Positions 41,266-50,815 of a stretch of DNA of 64,000 bases are shown here, in pieces. The stretch is from Thermoplasmatales archaeon E-plasma (lineage in GTDB: Archaea > Thermoplasmatota > Thermoplasmata > Thermoplasmatales > Thermoplasmataceae): assembly GCA_000496135.1 (NCBI GenBank), contig KI542675.1, positions 372,001 to 436,000 of the forward strand, in the 5' to 3' direction. Under the pieces are notes generated by a model, which made no database searches, was not told the origin of the DNA, and saw only the letters and a program-made list of their open reading frames with translations. The stretch's first letter is position 1; every line of letters starts with the position of its first letter. Position numbers and translations under genes: made by a program.

Positions 41266-42411
41266 ATGAATAATCTTTCAGCGGAAGAATCAGAAGTAAT
41301 TCAATATGTAAAACGCTTTGCAAATGATGAAGTTAAACCACTGGCAAGAGAAATTGATCTGAAGATGGAAGTTCCTGATAAACTAATTAAGAGGATGCAT
41401 GAACTGGGTCTCTTTGCAAGTTACATACCGAAGGAATATGGCGGATATGGTATGTCTTTTAGTTTTCTGGTTAATGTGATCGAGGAATTATCAAAGGCAT
41501 GCCCAAGCACTGCACTTGTTTTGGATGGAGCATTGACCCTCTTTGCTGAGCCGGTATTAATGTTTGGCTCAGAAGACTTAAAGAAGCGATACCTTCCAAG
41601 AGTTGTGAATGGTGAAATAGGTGGCCTCGCACTAACTGAACCCGGGGCAGGTAGCGACGCTGCTGCCATAAAAACAACGGCCAAAAAGGAAGGGTCTGAA
41701 TATATTATTAATGGATCAAAGATATTCATTAGCAATGGAAGGCTTGCGAAGTTCTATGTTGTTGATGTTGTAACAGACTCATCAAAAAAGCACAAGGGAA
41801 TTTCCACTTTTGTTGTTGATGCAGAGACTCCTGGTCTTAAAATAAGCAGGGATATTCACAAACTGGGTATAAGGGGTTCAAGCACAGTAGAACTTGTTTT
41901 TGAAAATGTCAGGGTTCCGGAAGAGAATATTGTTGGGAAACTCAACGAAGGATTCAGGGTTGTAATGGAAACTCTGGATGCTGGAAGAATTGGAATAGCA
42001 GCACAGGCTCTTGGTATCGCAGAAGGAGCCTTTGACGAAGCTGTAAAATATGCAGCTCAAAGAAAACAGTTTGGAAAGTCCATATCGGACTTCGAGGGCA
42101 TTCAATTCATGATGGCAGATATGGCAACCAAGATAGAAGCCTCAAGACTTCTGGTCTATGAAGCTGCTGGCAAATGGGATCGTCATGAGGACTGCATCAA
42201 AATATCTTCAATGGCAAAGCTCTTTGCTTCAGACGCAGCAATGGAAATAACAACGGAAAGTTTGCAGCTATTCGGAGGATATGGCTATACGACCGACATG
42301 GACGCAGAAAGACATATGAGAGACGCTAAAATTACTCAGATATACGAGGGTACGAATCAGATACAGAGGATAATCATAGCAAGGAAGGTATTGGAGGAAC
42401 TTGGAATTTGA
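41266..42411 (+). CDS. Acyl-CoA dehydrogenase
   Basis: 381 residues, standard ACAD length. Signature 1 GGLALTEPGAGSDAAAIKTTA, the substrate/FAD region YIINGSKIFISNG, GIRGSSTVELVFENVRVPEEN, and signature 2 QLFGGYGYTTDMDAERHMRDAKITQIYEGTNQIQR with the catalytic Glu in YEGTN. It introduces the 2,3-double bond in beta-oxidation or branched-chain amino-acid breakdown, passing electrons to ETF (not in this window). ATG 41266. Its stop overlaps the next TTG start by four bases. Confidence 0.95.
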   Translation: MNNLSAEESEVIQYVKRFANDEVKPLAREIDLKMEVPDKLIKRMHELGLFASYIPKEYGGYGMSFSFLVNVIEELSKACPSTALVLDGALTLFAEPVLMFGSEDLKKRYLPRVVNGEIGGLALTEPGAGSDAAAIKTTAKKEGSEYIINGSKIFISNGRLAKFYVVDVVTDSSKKHKGISTFVVDAETPGLKISRDIHKLGIRGSSTVELVFENVRVPEENIVGKLNEGFRVVMETLDAGRIGIAAQALGIAEGAFDEAVKYAAQRKQFGKSISDFEGIQFMMADMATKIEASRLLVYEAAGKWDRHEDCIKISSMAKLFASDAAMEITTESLQLFGGYGYTTDMDAERHMRDAKITQIYEGTNQIQRIIIARKVLEELGI

Positions 42412-43214
42412 ATATACGCATAGGATGTTCCGGCTGGTCCTATCCGGAATGGTCTGGAACATTCTATCCTAAATCCACCACGCCATCTTTACGTTACTAT
42501 TCATCTTTTTTTAACACAGTTGAGGTCAATAGCACCTTTTATAAAGTACCGCAACGGGAGAATGTGGAATCATGGTTGAAGCAAATTCCAAAAACTTCGG
42601 ATTTTACATTCAGTGTCAAAGCACCAGCTGAATTTACCCATCCATTTAAATCGGATGATATTAAGAAAAGACTGGATATTTTCAGCCTTTTTGAAGAAAG
42701 TGTTCTCAAGCCAATAAAAGATTCCGGCAGAATGGCCATGACTATGTTTGGGTTGCCTCCGTGGGTTGGAAAGGATAATTTTGAGTCAGAACTTAAATTA
42801 ATCAGGGAGGTCACACAAGGATGGATGAATCCATTCGTGGAGCCAAGGAACAGGTCATTATTCTCCGGAAGTCAATTCTTCAATTCATGTACTAAATTTG
42901 ATCTGGGAACGATAACCGTGGACAGCCCCGATCATCAATTATCAGATATATTTGATTCGGCTAATAGTTCATATGTGCGTTTTCATGGAAGGAACAGAAA
43001 GAAGTGGAGTGAAAAAGGAGCTGGAATGGAAAAGTATGATTATAAATATTCTGACGAGGAACTGGAACATTTTGCAAATATCCTTAAAACAAAAGAAGAT
43101 TCCAATATTATGGTCTATTTCAATAATCATCCCTGGGGGAACGCACCGGTGAATGCAATTAATCTTGGTCATTTGCTGGGCATTAAAATTAAGACATACC
43201 AAAGTATGCTGTGA
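42408..43214 (+). CDS. DUF72 family protein, copy 2
   Basis: 268 residues: GCSGWSYPEWSGTFYPKS, YYSSFFNTVEVNSTFYKVP, FTFSVKAPAEFTH, VRFHGRN and the late IMVYFNNHPWGNAPVNA. Same TIM-barrel family as the gene at 21050 but clearly diverged and with a larger insertion near RNRKKWSEKGAGMEK. The TTG start at 42408 overlaps the acyl-CoA dehydrogenase stop (TTGA), and GatD follows three bases later, so it is embedded in an operon. Confidence 0.9.
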   Translation: MNIRIGCSGWSYPEWSGTFYPKSTTPSLRYYSSFFNTVEVNSTFYKVPQRENVESWLKQIPKTSDFTFSVKAPAEFTHPFKSDDIKKRLDIFSLFEESVLKPIKDSGRMAMTMFGLPPWVGKDNFESELKLIREVTQGWMNPFVEPRNRSLFSGSQFFNSCTKFDLGTITVDSPDHQLSDIFDSANSSYVRFHGRNRKKWSEKGAGMEKYDYKYSDEELEHFANILKTKEDSNIMVYFNNHPWGNAPVNAINLGHLLGIKIKTYQSML

Positions 43215-43217
43215 CAG

Positions 43218-44459
43218 GTGGTATCGATGGATTTCGCAAGAGGAACGAAGCTTACGATCAAATATAATGGAAACGTAATGGAAGTAACTTATATTTCAAG
43301 GGATGAAGATTATTTAACAGTGAAATTACAAAATGGATATAATATAACAATTCCAGAAAACAAAATTGATGTTTTGAAATCAAGTGAACCACAGACTGTA
43401 AAAAAGAAGAGGATTACCTTAAAACACGGAAATGGAACTCCAATATCTTTAATTACAACAGGGGGAACAATCGTGAGCGCAATAGATTATGAAACAGGCG
43501 CTGTACATCCTTCAACCGATATTCGTAGGATAATAGATCGTTATCCATATATGGAAGAAAAATACACCATAGCGGTAAGAGAGTTTGATAATATTTTAAG
43601 TGAAAACATGCAGCCCGAGATGTGGATAAAGCTCGCAGGAGTTGTAAAGGAAGAACTGGGGAAATCGCATGGGGTAGTGGTATCTCATGGAACTGACACA
43701 ATGTCATATACGGCATCAGCACTTGCATTTATGTTCGAAAGCCTGACAGGCCCTGTAATCATGGTGGGTTCACAGAGAAGTTCTGACAGGCCCAGCAGTG
43801 ATTCATTCGGAAACATGGAGGGTGCCATGGCTTTTTCTTCAACTAATGTTGGGGAAATTTGTATTTCAATGCACTCCGGAACCTCTGACAATAGCATAAG
43901 TCTGCACAGAGGAACAAGAACCAGGAAGATGCATTCTACCAGGAGGGACGCGTTCAGAACGGTTTCTGGAAAACCAATAGCAGAGTTTAAGAATAAAAAT
44001 GTTGATTTCTTATCAGAATATAAAGAAAAATCAGACAAAATCTCACTTTCAGACAAAATTGAAGAAGCGGTTTCAATGGTCTACTTTCACCCGGGATTAT
44101 CAGGTCAGGATCTGGAAAAGCTCAGTGAAGGGAAGCGCGCCATTATAATTATGGGAACCGGTCTTGGGCACATATCACAATCGTTATTTCCATCCGTGAG
44201 GAAAATAATGAGCATGGGAACAAAGGTGGTAATGACGACCCAGTGTATGGCTGGTAGAGTGAATTTAAACGTCTATTCCACAGGAAGAGAACTTAAAAAA
44301 ATCGGAGTTGTTTCAGCCGGGAATATGCTTCCCGAGGTCGCTTTAACAAAAGCCATGTATCTGTTGGGAAATTATCCCGATGAAGATTTTGAATCAATGA
44401 TGAATATGAACATGAGGGGAGAAATAATGGAAAGAGAATTTTTAGGTGATTGCTATTAA
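43218..44459 (+). CDS. gatD: Glu-tRNA(Gln) amidotransferase subunit D
   Basis: 413 residues, GTG start at 43218 (ATG 43227 is an alternative). An N-terminal Tudor-like GatD domain (GTKLTIKYNGNVMEVTYISR) precedes an L-asparaginase-type domain: SLITTGGTIVSAIDYETGAV with the nucleophilic Thr, VVSHGTDTMSYTASALAFM with the second Thr/Asp and the Lys further on. It releases ammonia from glutamine for transamidation of Glu-tRNA(Gln). Overlaps gatE by 14 nt. GatDE is exclusive to archaea. Confidence 0.96.
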   Translation: MVSMDFARGTKLTIKYNGNVMEVTYISRDEDYLTVKLQNGYNITIPENKIDVLKSSEPQTVKKKRITLKHGNGTPISLITTGGTIVSAIDYETGAVHPSTDIRRIIDRYPYMEEKYTIAVREFDNILSENMQPEMWIKLAGVVKEELGKSHGVVVSHGTDTMSYTASALAFMFESLTGPVIMVGSQRSSDRPSSDSFGNMEGAMAFSSTNVGEICISMHSGTSDNSISLHRGTRTRKMHSTRRDAFRTVSGKPIAEFKNKNVDFLSEYKEKSDKISLSDKIEEAVSMVYFHPGLSGQDLEKLSEGKRAIIIMGTGLGHISQSLFPSVRKIMSMGTKVVMTTQCMAGRVNLNVYSTGRELKKIGVVSAGNMLPEVALTKAMYLLGNYPDEDFESMMNMNMRGEIMEREFLGDCY

Positions 44460-46260
44460 TACCAAAGATAAGAAAATAAAAATAGGGCTTGAAATTCACC
44501 TGCAGCTATCTACAGGAAAATTGTTCTGTAAATGCCCTGATATGAATAATTCAGGAATTAAGGGAAAATTCTCCAGAAAATTATTTCCTACAGAAAATGA
44601 ATCAGGGGATGTTGACGTAGCAGCATTACAGGAAGAGAGAAAGAATGTTATCTATGAATATGAGGTATCAGATAACAGTTGCCTTGTTGAAGCAGATGAG
44701 GAACCGCCGCACGAGATCAATGCGGATGCTCTTGATACGGCACTTCAGATTGCTTTTTCATTTAACTCAGAAGTCTTGAATGCGGTATCGGTAATGAGAA
44801 AAGTTGTTGTAGATGGATCAAACACGTCCGGTTTCCAGAGAACGGCAGTTGTCTCAACCGGGGGTTATGTTACAGTTAATGAAAAGAAAGTTGGTCTGAC
44901 AACAATCTGCATTGAAGAAGATTCAGCAAGGAGAGTTGAATCAGGGAATGATCATACTGTATTTTCTCTTGACAGACTTGGTATTCCGCTGGTAGAAATA
45001 TCCACCGCACCTGATATTGAAACATTTCAGGAAGCCGTAGATGTTGCCAGGGAAATAGGTATGAGAGCCATGCTAACCGGTAATATAAGACGGGACAGTG
45101 ATGCGATCAGGCAGGATGTCAATTTCTCAATGGGCTATGGCCGCGTTGAAATAAAGGGTATTTCGAAACTGTCGTTGATATCGGAAGCACTTATTGCTGA
45201 AGAAAACAGGCAGAAATTCCTATCGGAAGCCATAGGAATCTTTTTAGAAAGAGGGGGATTCGATGGAACAGTTCTTATTGATTACACAGAGAAAATAGCG
45301 AAATCAGAATCTAAAATTATTCAGAAAGGAATTGCAGCTGGCAATAGAATTTTTGCAGGGAAACTGGAAAATCTGGGAGGAATTTTGAAATCGGGAAATT
45401 ACAGGATAGGTAAGGAACTAGCCGACGCATTAAAGTTATTCTCAATTGGAGGTTTTATCCATTCAGATGAACTTCCCGGGTACGGCATAACTCAGGATGA
45501 GGTTAATGAAATTAAAAAATTTCTTAAATCTCGGGAAAATGATGCAATTATATTGATATCAATTCCAGAATCAAAGAAAGACATAGCTCAGGACGCAATC
45601 AATAAGAGGGTTGAGAAGCTTTTATCCCTTGATTTTTCTGAAACAAGAGCTGCCAACGAGGATGGGACATCCAGATTTCTTAGACCCATATCGGGGTCAG
45701 GAAGAATGTATCCGGAAACTGATATTCCCACCATAAAAATTAAAAATAGCAGGATGGTCGAGTTAAATTCAGCTGCTCCAAAATCGTTTGATCAGGCCCT
45801 TTCATCTTTTACTGATGAGTGGGAAATATCAAGGCAGGAAGCTGAAATAATATTAGCAACCGGAAGAAAAAAAGAATTCATTGAACTCGCTAAATTATGG
45901 GGAAAACCAAGGGAGATGTCAAGGATGATCCTGCAGTCAATACCGGAAATTGAAAGGAAATACAGAAAAAAACTTGAATACGGTGATCTCAAAACTCTGG
46001 TCGAAAAGATAGCAACAAAAAATTACGGGAGGATTTCTCTGGAGATGGCCATAGATCAATGTATTTCAGGAAAGAGTATAGAAGAGGTAGTGATTTCAGA
46101 TGATATCAGGCCACTGGATAGAAATGAATTGAAAATTATAGTTGAACGAATACGAAAAAGTGGAGACATTAGAAAGGAAAACATAATTGCAAAGGTGAAG
46201 AATGAAACCAATAGACCTGTAGATCCAAAGATAGTTATGGAAATATATCAAAACTCATAA
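44446..46260 (+). CDS. gatE: Glu-tRNA(Gln) amidotransferase subunit E
   Basis: 604 residues, GTG start at 44446 inside the end of gatD. The kinase/transamidase cradle domain is seen in KIGLEIHLQLSTGKLFCKCP, RKLFPTENESGDVDVAALQEE and LGIPLVEISTAPDI, followed by the AspRS-like GAD insertion region and the C-terminal YqeY-like helical tail (NELKIIVERIRKSGDIRKE). It phosphorylates and amidates the glutamate on tRNA(Gln) with ammonia from GatD. Confidence 0.96.
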   Translation: MIAINTKDKKIKIGLEIHLQLSTGKLFCKCPDMNNSGIKGKFSRKLFPTENESGDVDVAALQEERKNVIYEYEVSDNSCLVEADEEPPHEINADALDTALQIAFSFNSEVLNAVSVMRKVVVDGSNTSGFQRTAVVSTGGYVTVNEKKVGLTTICIEEDSARRVESGNDHTVFSLDRLGIPLVEISTAPDIETFQEAVDVAREIGMRAMLTGNIRRDSDAIRQDVNFSMGYGRVEIKGISKLSLISEALIAEENRQKFLSEAIGIFLERGGFDGTVLIDYTEKIAKSESKIIQKGIAAGNRIFAGKLENLGGILKSGNYRIGKELADALKLFSIGGFIHSDELPGYGITQDEVNEIKKFLKSRENDAIILISIPESKKDIAQDAINKRVEKLLSLDFSETRAANEDGTSRFLRPISGSGRMYPETDIPTIKIKNSRMVELNSAAPKSFDQALSSFTDEWEISRQEAEIILATGRKKEFIELAKLWGKPREMSRMILQSIPEIERKYRKKLEYGDLKTLVEKIATKNYGRISLEMAIDQCISGKSIEEVVISDDIRPLDRNELKIIVERIRKSGDIRKENIIAKVKNETNRPVDPKIVMEIYQNS

Positions 46261-46591
46261 AATAAGGTTCTTCATATATTCTCTAGCCTAATGTACTGGT
46301 GACTTTATTTTTGGTGAGGGTTTATCTCATTCAGAAAATATTCTCACTGGCAGCCTGCCTCAAGTATTGAGATTATGAGGAATTTCCATGGCTATTTAAT
46401 ATTTTTATGTTCATAGCTTTTGCAAAAGAAGGTTAACCTTTGCTGTTTCGTAAATGCCATATACATTGTTATTCTGAACACACCTTACTCAATCCACAGA
46501 CCTTTTATATCAACTAACGGTTCGAATTATTAGAGGTTGTTAAATATTGGAAAGGCAATAATTTCTTAGTTTTCTCTGCTGTTCTAAAAAA
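46261..46591. other. Long non-coding region upstream of the nuo operon
   Basis: About 330 nt with no plausible gene. It contains two adjacent perfect 12-bp palindromes at 46417-46428 and 46429-46440, and several T/A-rich stretches. Confidence 0.5.
46417..46440. promoter_or_regulatory. Two abutting perfect 12-bp palindromes
   Basis: cttttgcaaaag (46417-46428) is followed without spacer by aaggttaacctt (46429-46440). The second is further framed by gcaaa and tttgc. They lie about 185-205 nt before nuoA and could bind a dimeric regulator of the respiratory operon. Confidence 0.4.
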
Positions 46592-46603
46592 TTATTAAAT
46601 ATC
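46592..46603 (+). promoter_or_regulatory. TATA box of the nuo operon
   Basis: ttattaaatatc is centred about 25 nt before ATG 46623, the spacing of a leaderless transcript. Confidence 0.55.
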
Positions 46604-46622
46604 TTCTTAGCATACTCGTTTA

Positions 46623-47060
46623 ATGTTGCTATATGGATACATCCCGCTCTTCATTACCTTCATTTTGATGGCAATAGGGATGTTTTTGATATTCACACTG
46701 CTTCCTACTCTGTCGGAGTCAAGAGCAAATCGCGGGAAAAAATTATCCTTTAAACCATCAGATATCATTAAAAATCTCTCGAGAGAATCATCTCCTGTCA
46801 GTGATTCCAGTTATACTGAAACATATGAATCTGGTGAGGTTTCAAGAGGCTCCTATAATTCATTCGTTCGGGTGCAGTATTATTTCGTTATCCTTCTGTT
46901 TATATTGTTTGATGTGGATATGGCCCTTCTTGTTCCATGGGCATTTGATTTCAAGAATCTAGGAGTATACCCCTTCATAGAAACTATTATCTTTATATTG
47001 ATGCCTATGTTCGCTGTTTTTTATGGTTATAAAAAAGGATACATGAGGTGGATAAAATGA
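46623..47060 (+). CDS. nuoA: NADH-quinone oxidoreductase-like subunit A
   Basis: 145 residues. The NuoA core is [32 protein letters not shown], with the conserved Glu/Asp and PWAFDF, and three membrane helices. The loop between TM1 and the YESG motif is about 20-30 residues longer than usual and polar ([18 protein letters not shown]). Membrane subunit next to the quinone site, first gene of the nuo operon. Overlaps nuoB by 13 nt. Confidence 0.93.
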   Translation: MLLYGYIPLFITFILMAIGMFLIFTLLPTLSESRANRGKKLSFKPSDIIKNLSRESSPVSDSSYTETYESGEVSRGSYNSFVRVQYYFVILLFILFDVDMALLVPWAFDFKNLGVYPFIETIIFILMPMFAVFYGYKKGYMRWIK

Positions 47061-47521
47061 AAACTGGAGACACCGGCATTCTGACCACTACCATGGAAAA
47101 AGCCATGGAGTGGGGGAGAAGCAATTCTATCTGGCCACTAACATTTGGTCTGGCATGCTGTGCCATAGAAATGATGGCTGTTCAAGCTTCAAAAGCAGAT
47201 GTTTCAAGATTTGGGAGTGAGGTTTTTAGAAATTCCCCAAGGCAATCCGACCTGATGATTGTATCTGGCACAGTAACAAAAAAAATGGCTCCCAGAGTAA
47301 GGAGACTTTACGATGAAATGCCTTATCCCAAATATGTCATAGCAATGGGAGTATGTGTTATTCAGGGTGGGCCGTATAATCAGGGTTATTCTGTTGTTTT
47401 AGGGGTTGATCGGGTTATTCCGGTTGATGTATATGTTCCTGGATGTCCGCCAACTCCAGAAGCTCTAATCAATGGTCTTATCACTCTCCAGAAGAAGATA
47501 AGGGGAGAAACAGACAGGTGA
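47048..47521 (+). CDS. nuoB: NADH-quinone oxidoreductase-like subunit B
   Basis: 157 residues. Carries the four ligands of the terminal N2 [4Fe-4S] cluster: Cys37-Cys38 ([12 protein letters not shown]), Cys103 ([10 protein letters not shown]) and Cys133 ([11 protein letters not shown]). The [18 protein letters not shown] block is standard. It passes electrons to quinone at the NuoB/NuoD interface. Confidence 0.96.
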   Translation: MDKMKTGDTGILTTTMEKAMEWGRSNSIWPLTFGLACCAIEMMAVQASKADVSRFGSEVFRNSPRQSDLMIVSGTVTKKMAPRVRRLYDEMPYPKYVIAMGVCVIQGGPYNQGYSVVLGVDRVIPVDVYVPGCPPTPEALINGLITLQKKIRGETDR

Positions 47522-47525
47522 GATT

Positions 47526-47984
47526 ATGGTTGAAATAGTTGAAGAACCTGCCGGAAAAGATAAGAGAAAAATATTCAGGGTAAAAAAAGAGGACCTCTTA
47601 CCTGCTATGAAATCATTTTATGATCAGGGGTATGACCATCTGTCACTTATTACAGGTATAGACAGGAGAGATAAAATTGAGGTTGTATATCATCTCTATT
47701 CTTTCCAGAAGAATGAGTATATCGTCGTTAAGACAGAGACTCTAAACGATACAGTTCCCAGTGTTACTTCAATCTGGCAAAGCGCAGACTGGGACGAGAG
47801 AGAACAGTATGATATGCTTGGTATAACATTTGAAGGGCACCCTGATTTAAGGAGGATTCTTCTACCAGAAGGATGGTCCGGTTACCCACTGAGAAAGAAT
47901 TACGACTTGAGTAAGGTTCAATTTGTTAACATGGACGAGGAAGGTAACGATTATGCCAGTTTTGATCCAGGAGATGGTTGGTAA
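47526..47984 (+). CDS. nuoC: NADH-quinone oxidoreductase-like subunit C
   Basis: 152 residues of the 30-kDa subunit family: GYDHLSLITGIDRRDKIEVVYHL, then ADWDEREQYDMLGITFEGHPDLRRILLPEGW and YPLRKNYDL. Peripheral-arm subunit that supports NuoD. Short acidic tail. Overlaps the start of nuoD by seven bases. Confidence 0.95.
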   Translation: MVEIVEEPAGKDKRKIFRVKKEDLLPAMKSFYDQGYDHLSLITGIDRRDKIEVVYHLYSFQKNEYIVVKTETLNDTVPSVTSIWQSADWDEREQYDMLGITFEGHPDLRRILLPEGWSGYPLRKNYDLSKVQFVNMDEEGNDYASFDPGDGW

Positions 47985-49105
47985 TGAATACTGCAAAACC
48001 ATTAAACAAATACGTCGAACTCAACATGGGTCCGCAACATCCTTCAACTCATGGAGTTTTAAGATTAAAATTGCTTTTAGACGGGGAAACGGTAAAGAGA
48101 GTGGAGCCGGTAATTGGATATCTCCATCGTAATGCAGAGAAAATTTGTGAACTTGACTATTACTGTGACTCACTTCTGTATTTTGACAGAATGGATTACG
48201 TAAATTCATTATCCATGGAGGCAGGATACCTTGAGGCAGCAGAGAAATTACTGGGTATAGAACCTCCCGAGAGGGCTAAGTGGATAAGGACAGTAATGGC
48301 TGAACTCAGCAGAATTGCCTCTCATCTTGTGTGGGCAGGTGCGTATGGTCTGGATTTAGGAATGCTTACACCTTTCTTTTATGTATTTGATTTGAGGGAG
48401 CAGCTTTTGAATATCTTCACTGAGGCTAGCGGTTCAAGACTGCTCACTAATTATATGAGTATTGGTGGGGTTTATCAGGATTTCAACGACAAGATCGTTT
48501 ATATGATAAAGGATTTTATCAAAACTTTTCCAAAGAAACTGGAAGAGGTATTCAATTTATTTGTCAAGAATGACATTTTTATTTCGAGAACGAAGGGAAT
48601 TGGCATCCTGGAAAAGGATATTGCCATCAGCTATGGTGTGACTGGTCCAATGCTTAGAGCCTCAGGGGTTGAATATGATGTTAGAAAAGCGGAACCTTAC
48701 CTGATGTATGATAAGGTAAACTTCGACATTCCTGTTTCTTACACAAAGGATTGTCTCGGAAGATTTCTTGTCAGATATGAAGAAATGAGGCAGTCAGTAA
48801 AAATAGTGAAACAGGCCATAGATAAAATTCCGGACGGTCCGTATTTTAATCCGAAGGCAAAAAAATCACTCATGATAAGGTTAAGGGGAGAAGGAGAAGC
48901 TTATGGACGAACAGAGTCAAGCAAGGGAGAATTCGGGGTGTATATAGTGGGCGATGGAACTGTAAAGCCCTATAGAGTAAGAGTCAGAAGCCCTACATTT
49001 AAAAATCTTTCAGTTCTGAGAGAACTTGGAAAAGATGTTATGATAGCAGATCTTGTTGCAATTTCCGGTTCAATAGATCTTGTTTTTGGAGAGGTTGACA
49101 GATGA
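47978..49105 (+). CDS. nuoD: NADH-quinone oxidoreductase-like subunit D
   Basis: 375 residues, 49-kDa/hydrogenase-large-subunit-like. Quinone-site blocks NMGPQHPSTHGVLRLKLLLD and IGYLHRNAEKICE, then MAELSRIASHLVW and the end IVGDGTVKPYRVRVRSPTF with DLVFGEVDR. The nickel ligands of related hydrogenases are absent, as expected for complex I. The alternative start a few codons on (47984, MNTAKP) is possible. Confidence 0.96.
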   Translation: MVMNTAKPLNKYVELNMGPQHPSTHGVLRLKLLLDGETVKRVEPVIGYLHRNAEKICELDYYCDSLLYFDRMDYVNSLSMEAGYLEAAEKLLGIEPPERAKWIRTVMAELSRIASHLVWAGAYGLDLGMLTPFFYVFDLREQLLNIFTEASGSRLLTNYMSIGGVYQDFNDKIVYMIKDFIKTFPKKLEEVFNLFVKNDIFISRTKGIGILEKDIAISYGVTGPMLRASGVEYDVRKAEPYLMYDKVNFDIPVSYTKDCLGRFLVRYEEMRQSVKIVKQAIDKIPDGPYFNPKAKKSLMIRLRGEGEAYGRTESSKGEFGVYIVGDGTVKPYRVRVRSPTFKNLSVLRELGKDVMIADLVAISGSIDLVFGEVDR

Positions 49106-50142
49106 ATATATTAAACAGAATCCAGGGAATTCTTTCACCTCTGGGACATGACCTCTCATTTGCCGGAGCATATCTGATTGAAACAATAATTGCCCTTGTC
49201 TTTGCAGTAACCGTAGTAGCGGGCATGGTATATTTCTTCAGGAAATATATGGCAAGAGTGCAGAACAGAATAGGCCCAAACAGAGTTGGAAAATTCGGTG
49301 TTTTACAGGTAATGGCTGATGGACTTAAGCTAATGCAGAAGGAGTCAATATTCCCGGATGGCCGGGATGATCTTCCATATAAAATAGCACCAATAATCGT
49401 ATTTCTGGGGCTCATACTTGCGTTTATCATTGTGCCATACAGCAACCTTTACTGGTTTGGATCATTAACGGTAACACATTCAAACGTAGGAATAATTTTA
49501 ATTTTCGCAATTCTGGCAATAATGCCAATCGGTGAAATATTTGCAGGAATAAGTTCCAACAACAAATATGCAATGCTGGGTGCGCTCAGAGCTGTGGCCA
49601 AGGATATATCATTCGAAGTACCAATGATGTTGTCTATTTTGGCGATTATCATGATTGCATCAGTCAACACATCTCAGCCGTTGAATTTACAAAACATAGT
49701 GTCTGTTCAGAATATACCATTTGGGATACTTGAACCAATCGGGCTTTTCATATTCTTCATATCCATGATAGCAAGGGCTTCTTATTCTCCATTTGATATG
49801 GGAGAGAGCGACAGTGAACTTGTAACCGGAGATACAACAGAATATGGAGGTTTAAGATTTGGTCTGTTCTATATGGGACTATTTGGAACCATATTTCTAG
49901 GATCAATGCTGGTTAGTGTACTCTACCTGGGAGGCGGAAGCGGACCTTATGAGAGTTCACTTGGGTTCATATGGTTTCTTATTAAAACAGTAGTTCTGGT
50001 TGTCATATCATTAACTGTATGGTTATCAATGCCCCGTGTGAGAATTGACAAATTTGTGAACTTTGGATGGAAGATACTATTGCCTCTTTCATTCATTAAT
50101 CTGGTAATAACAGGAATAATTGTACTTGGTGGTATAGCATGA
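49102..50142 (+). CDS. nuoH: NADH-quinone oxidoreductase-like subunit H
   Basis: 346 residues, about eight membrane helices. NuoH blocks: RVQNRIGPNRVGKFGVLQVM (arrangement varies), ADGLKLMQKESIFPDGRDDL and RASYSPFDMGESDSELVTGD. It forms the membrane side of the quinone chamber and links the electron and proton parts. The start overlaps nuoD by four bases. Confidence 0.95.
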   Translation: MNILNRIQGILSPLGHDLSFAGAYLIETIIALVFAVTVVAGMVYFFRKYMARVQNRIGPNRVGKFGVLQVMADGLKLMQKESIFPDGRDDLPYKIAPIIVFLGLILAFIIVPYSNLYWFGSLTVTHSNVGIILIFAILAIMPIGEIFAGISSNNKYAMLGALRAVAKDISFEVPMMLSILAIIMIASVNTSQPLNLQNIVSVQNIPFGILEPIGLFIFFISMIARASYSPFDMGESDSELVTGDTTEYGGLRFGLFYMGLFGTIFLGSMLVSVLYLGGGSGPYESSLGFIWFLIKTVVLVVISLTVWLSMPRVRIDKFVNFGWKILLPLSFINLVITGIIVLGGIA

Positions 50143-50570
50143 TAGAGGTAAAACAACCTAAAAGAATCCCGTTTATTGGAATGCTCCAGGGAATGCTTAC
50201 AGTATTCAAGCATGGGTTACAGAAGCCGGTAACAGTACAATATCCAGAGGAGAAGGAAAATCTACCAGATCGTTTCAAATACAGAATTTTCCTCTCAATG
50301 GATGATTGCGTTGGGTGTACACTGTGTGAACAGGTTTGCCCCAATCTTACAATTTCAATGCAGACTGTGGAAAGGGAAAACCCACGGAACAAAAGGAAAC
50401 TCTATCCTGACGTGAATTTTGGAACGTGTACAGTATGCAGAAACTGTGAAGAAATCTGCCCAACAGATGCAATTTATCTAACACATGTATTTGAGACTGC
50501 TAGAACAAGAAACTCATTCACTTATAACCCGGAAGAGCTGGAAAAGCACGAGGAAGAGGTAAAAAGATGA
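50139..50570 (+). CDS. nuoI: NADH-quinone oxidoreductase-like subunit I, 2x[4Fe-4S] ferredoxin
   Basis: 143 residues. Two binuclear-ferredoxin motifs CVGCTLCEQVCP and CTVCRNCEEICP bind the N6a and N6b clusters that connect NuoB to the electron input. In a complex without NuoEFG, this subunit is the likely docking point for a ferredoxin or another donor. Overlaps both neighbours by four bases. Confidence 0.96.
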   Translation: MIEVKQPKRIPFIGMLQGMLTVFKHGLQKPVTVQYPEEKENLPDRFKYRIFLSMDDCVGCTLCEQVCPNLTISMQTVERENPRNKRKLYPDVNFGTCTVCRNCEEICPTDAIYLTHVFETARTRNSFTYNPEELEKHEEEVKR

Positions 50571-50815
50571 TTTTTGATATCATTCTGGTTATTTTCGGGG
50601 CAATTCTGGCCATTGTGGCTATTAAAGCAGTTTCCGAGAAAGATATACTCAGGGCCATAATCTGGTTAATGCTCTTTCTTTTTACCATTTCTGCTTCATT
50701 TATCTATATGGGTGCATCGCTCATTGGAGCAATAGAATTATTAGTTTACGTTGGAGCAGTTTCATCATTGCTTGTATTCACAGTAATGCTCACAGGAGGT
50801 AAAGAGATTGAATAA
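50567..50815 (+). CDS. nuoJ1: Subunit J, N-terminal half (split gene)
   Basis: 82 residues with three membrane helices corresponding to the first part of NuoJ: FGAILAIVAIKAVSEKDILRA, LFLFTISASFIYMGASLIGAIELLVYVGAVSSLLVFTVML. The central ELLVYVGAV motif is the conserved NuoJ TM3 region with the pi-bulge. The other half is encoded by the next, overlapping gene; split nuoJ is known in other archaea. Confidence 0.88.
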   Translation: MIFDIILVIFGAILAIVAIKAVSEKDILRAIIWLMLFLFTISASFIYMGASLIGAIELLVYVGAVSSLLVFTVMLTGGKEIE

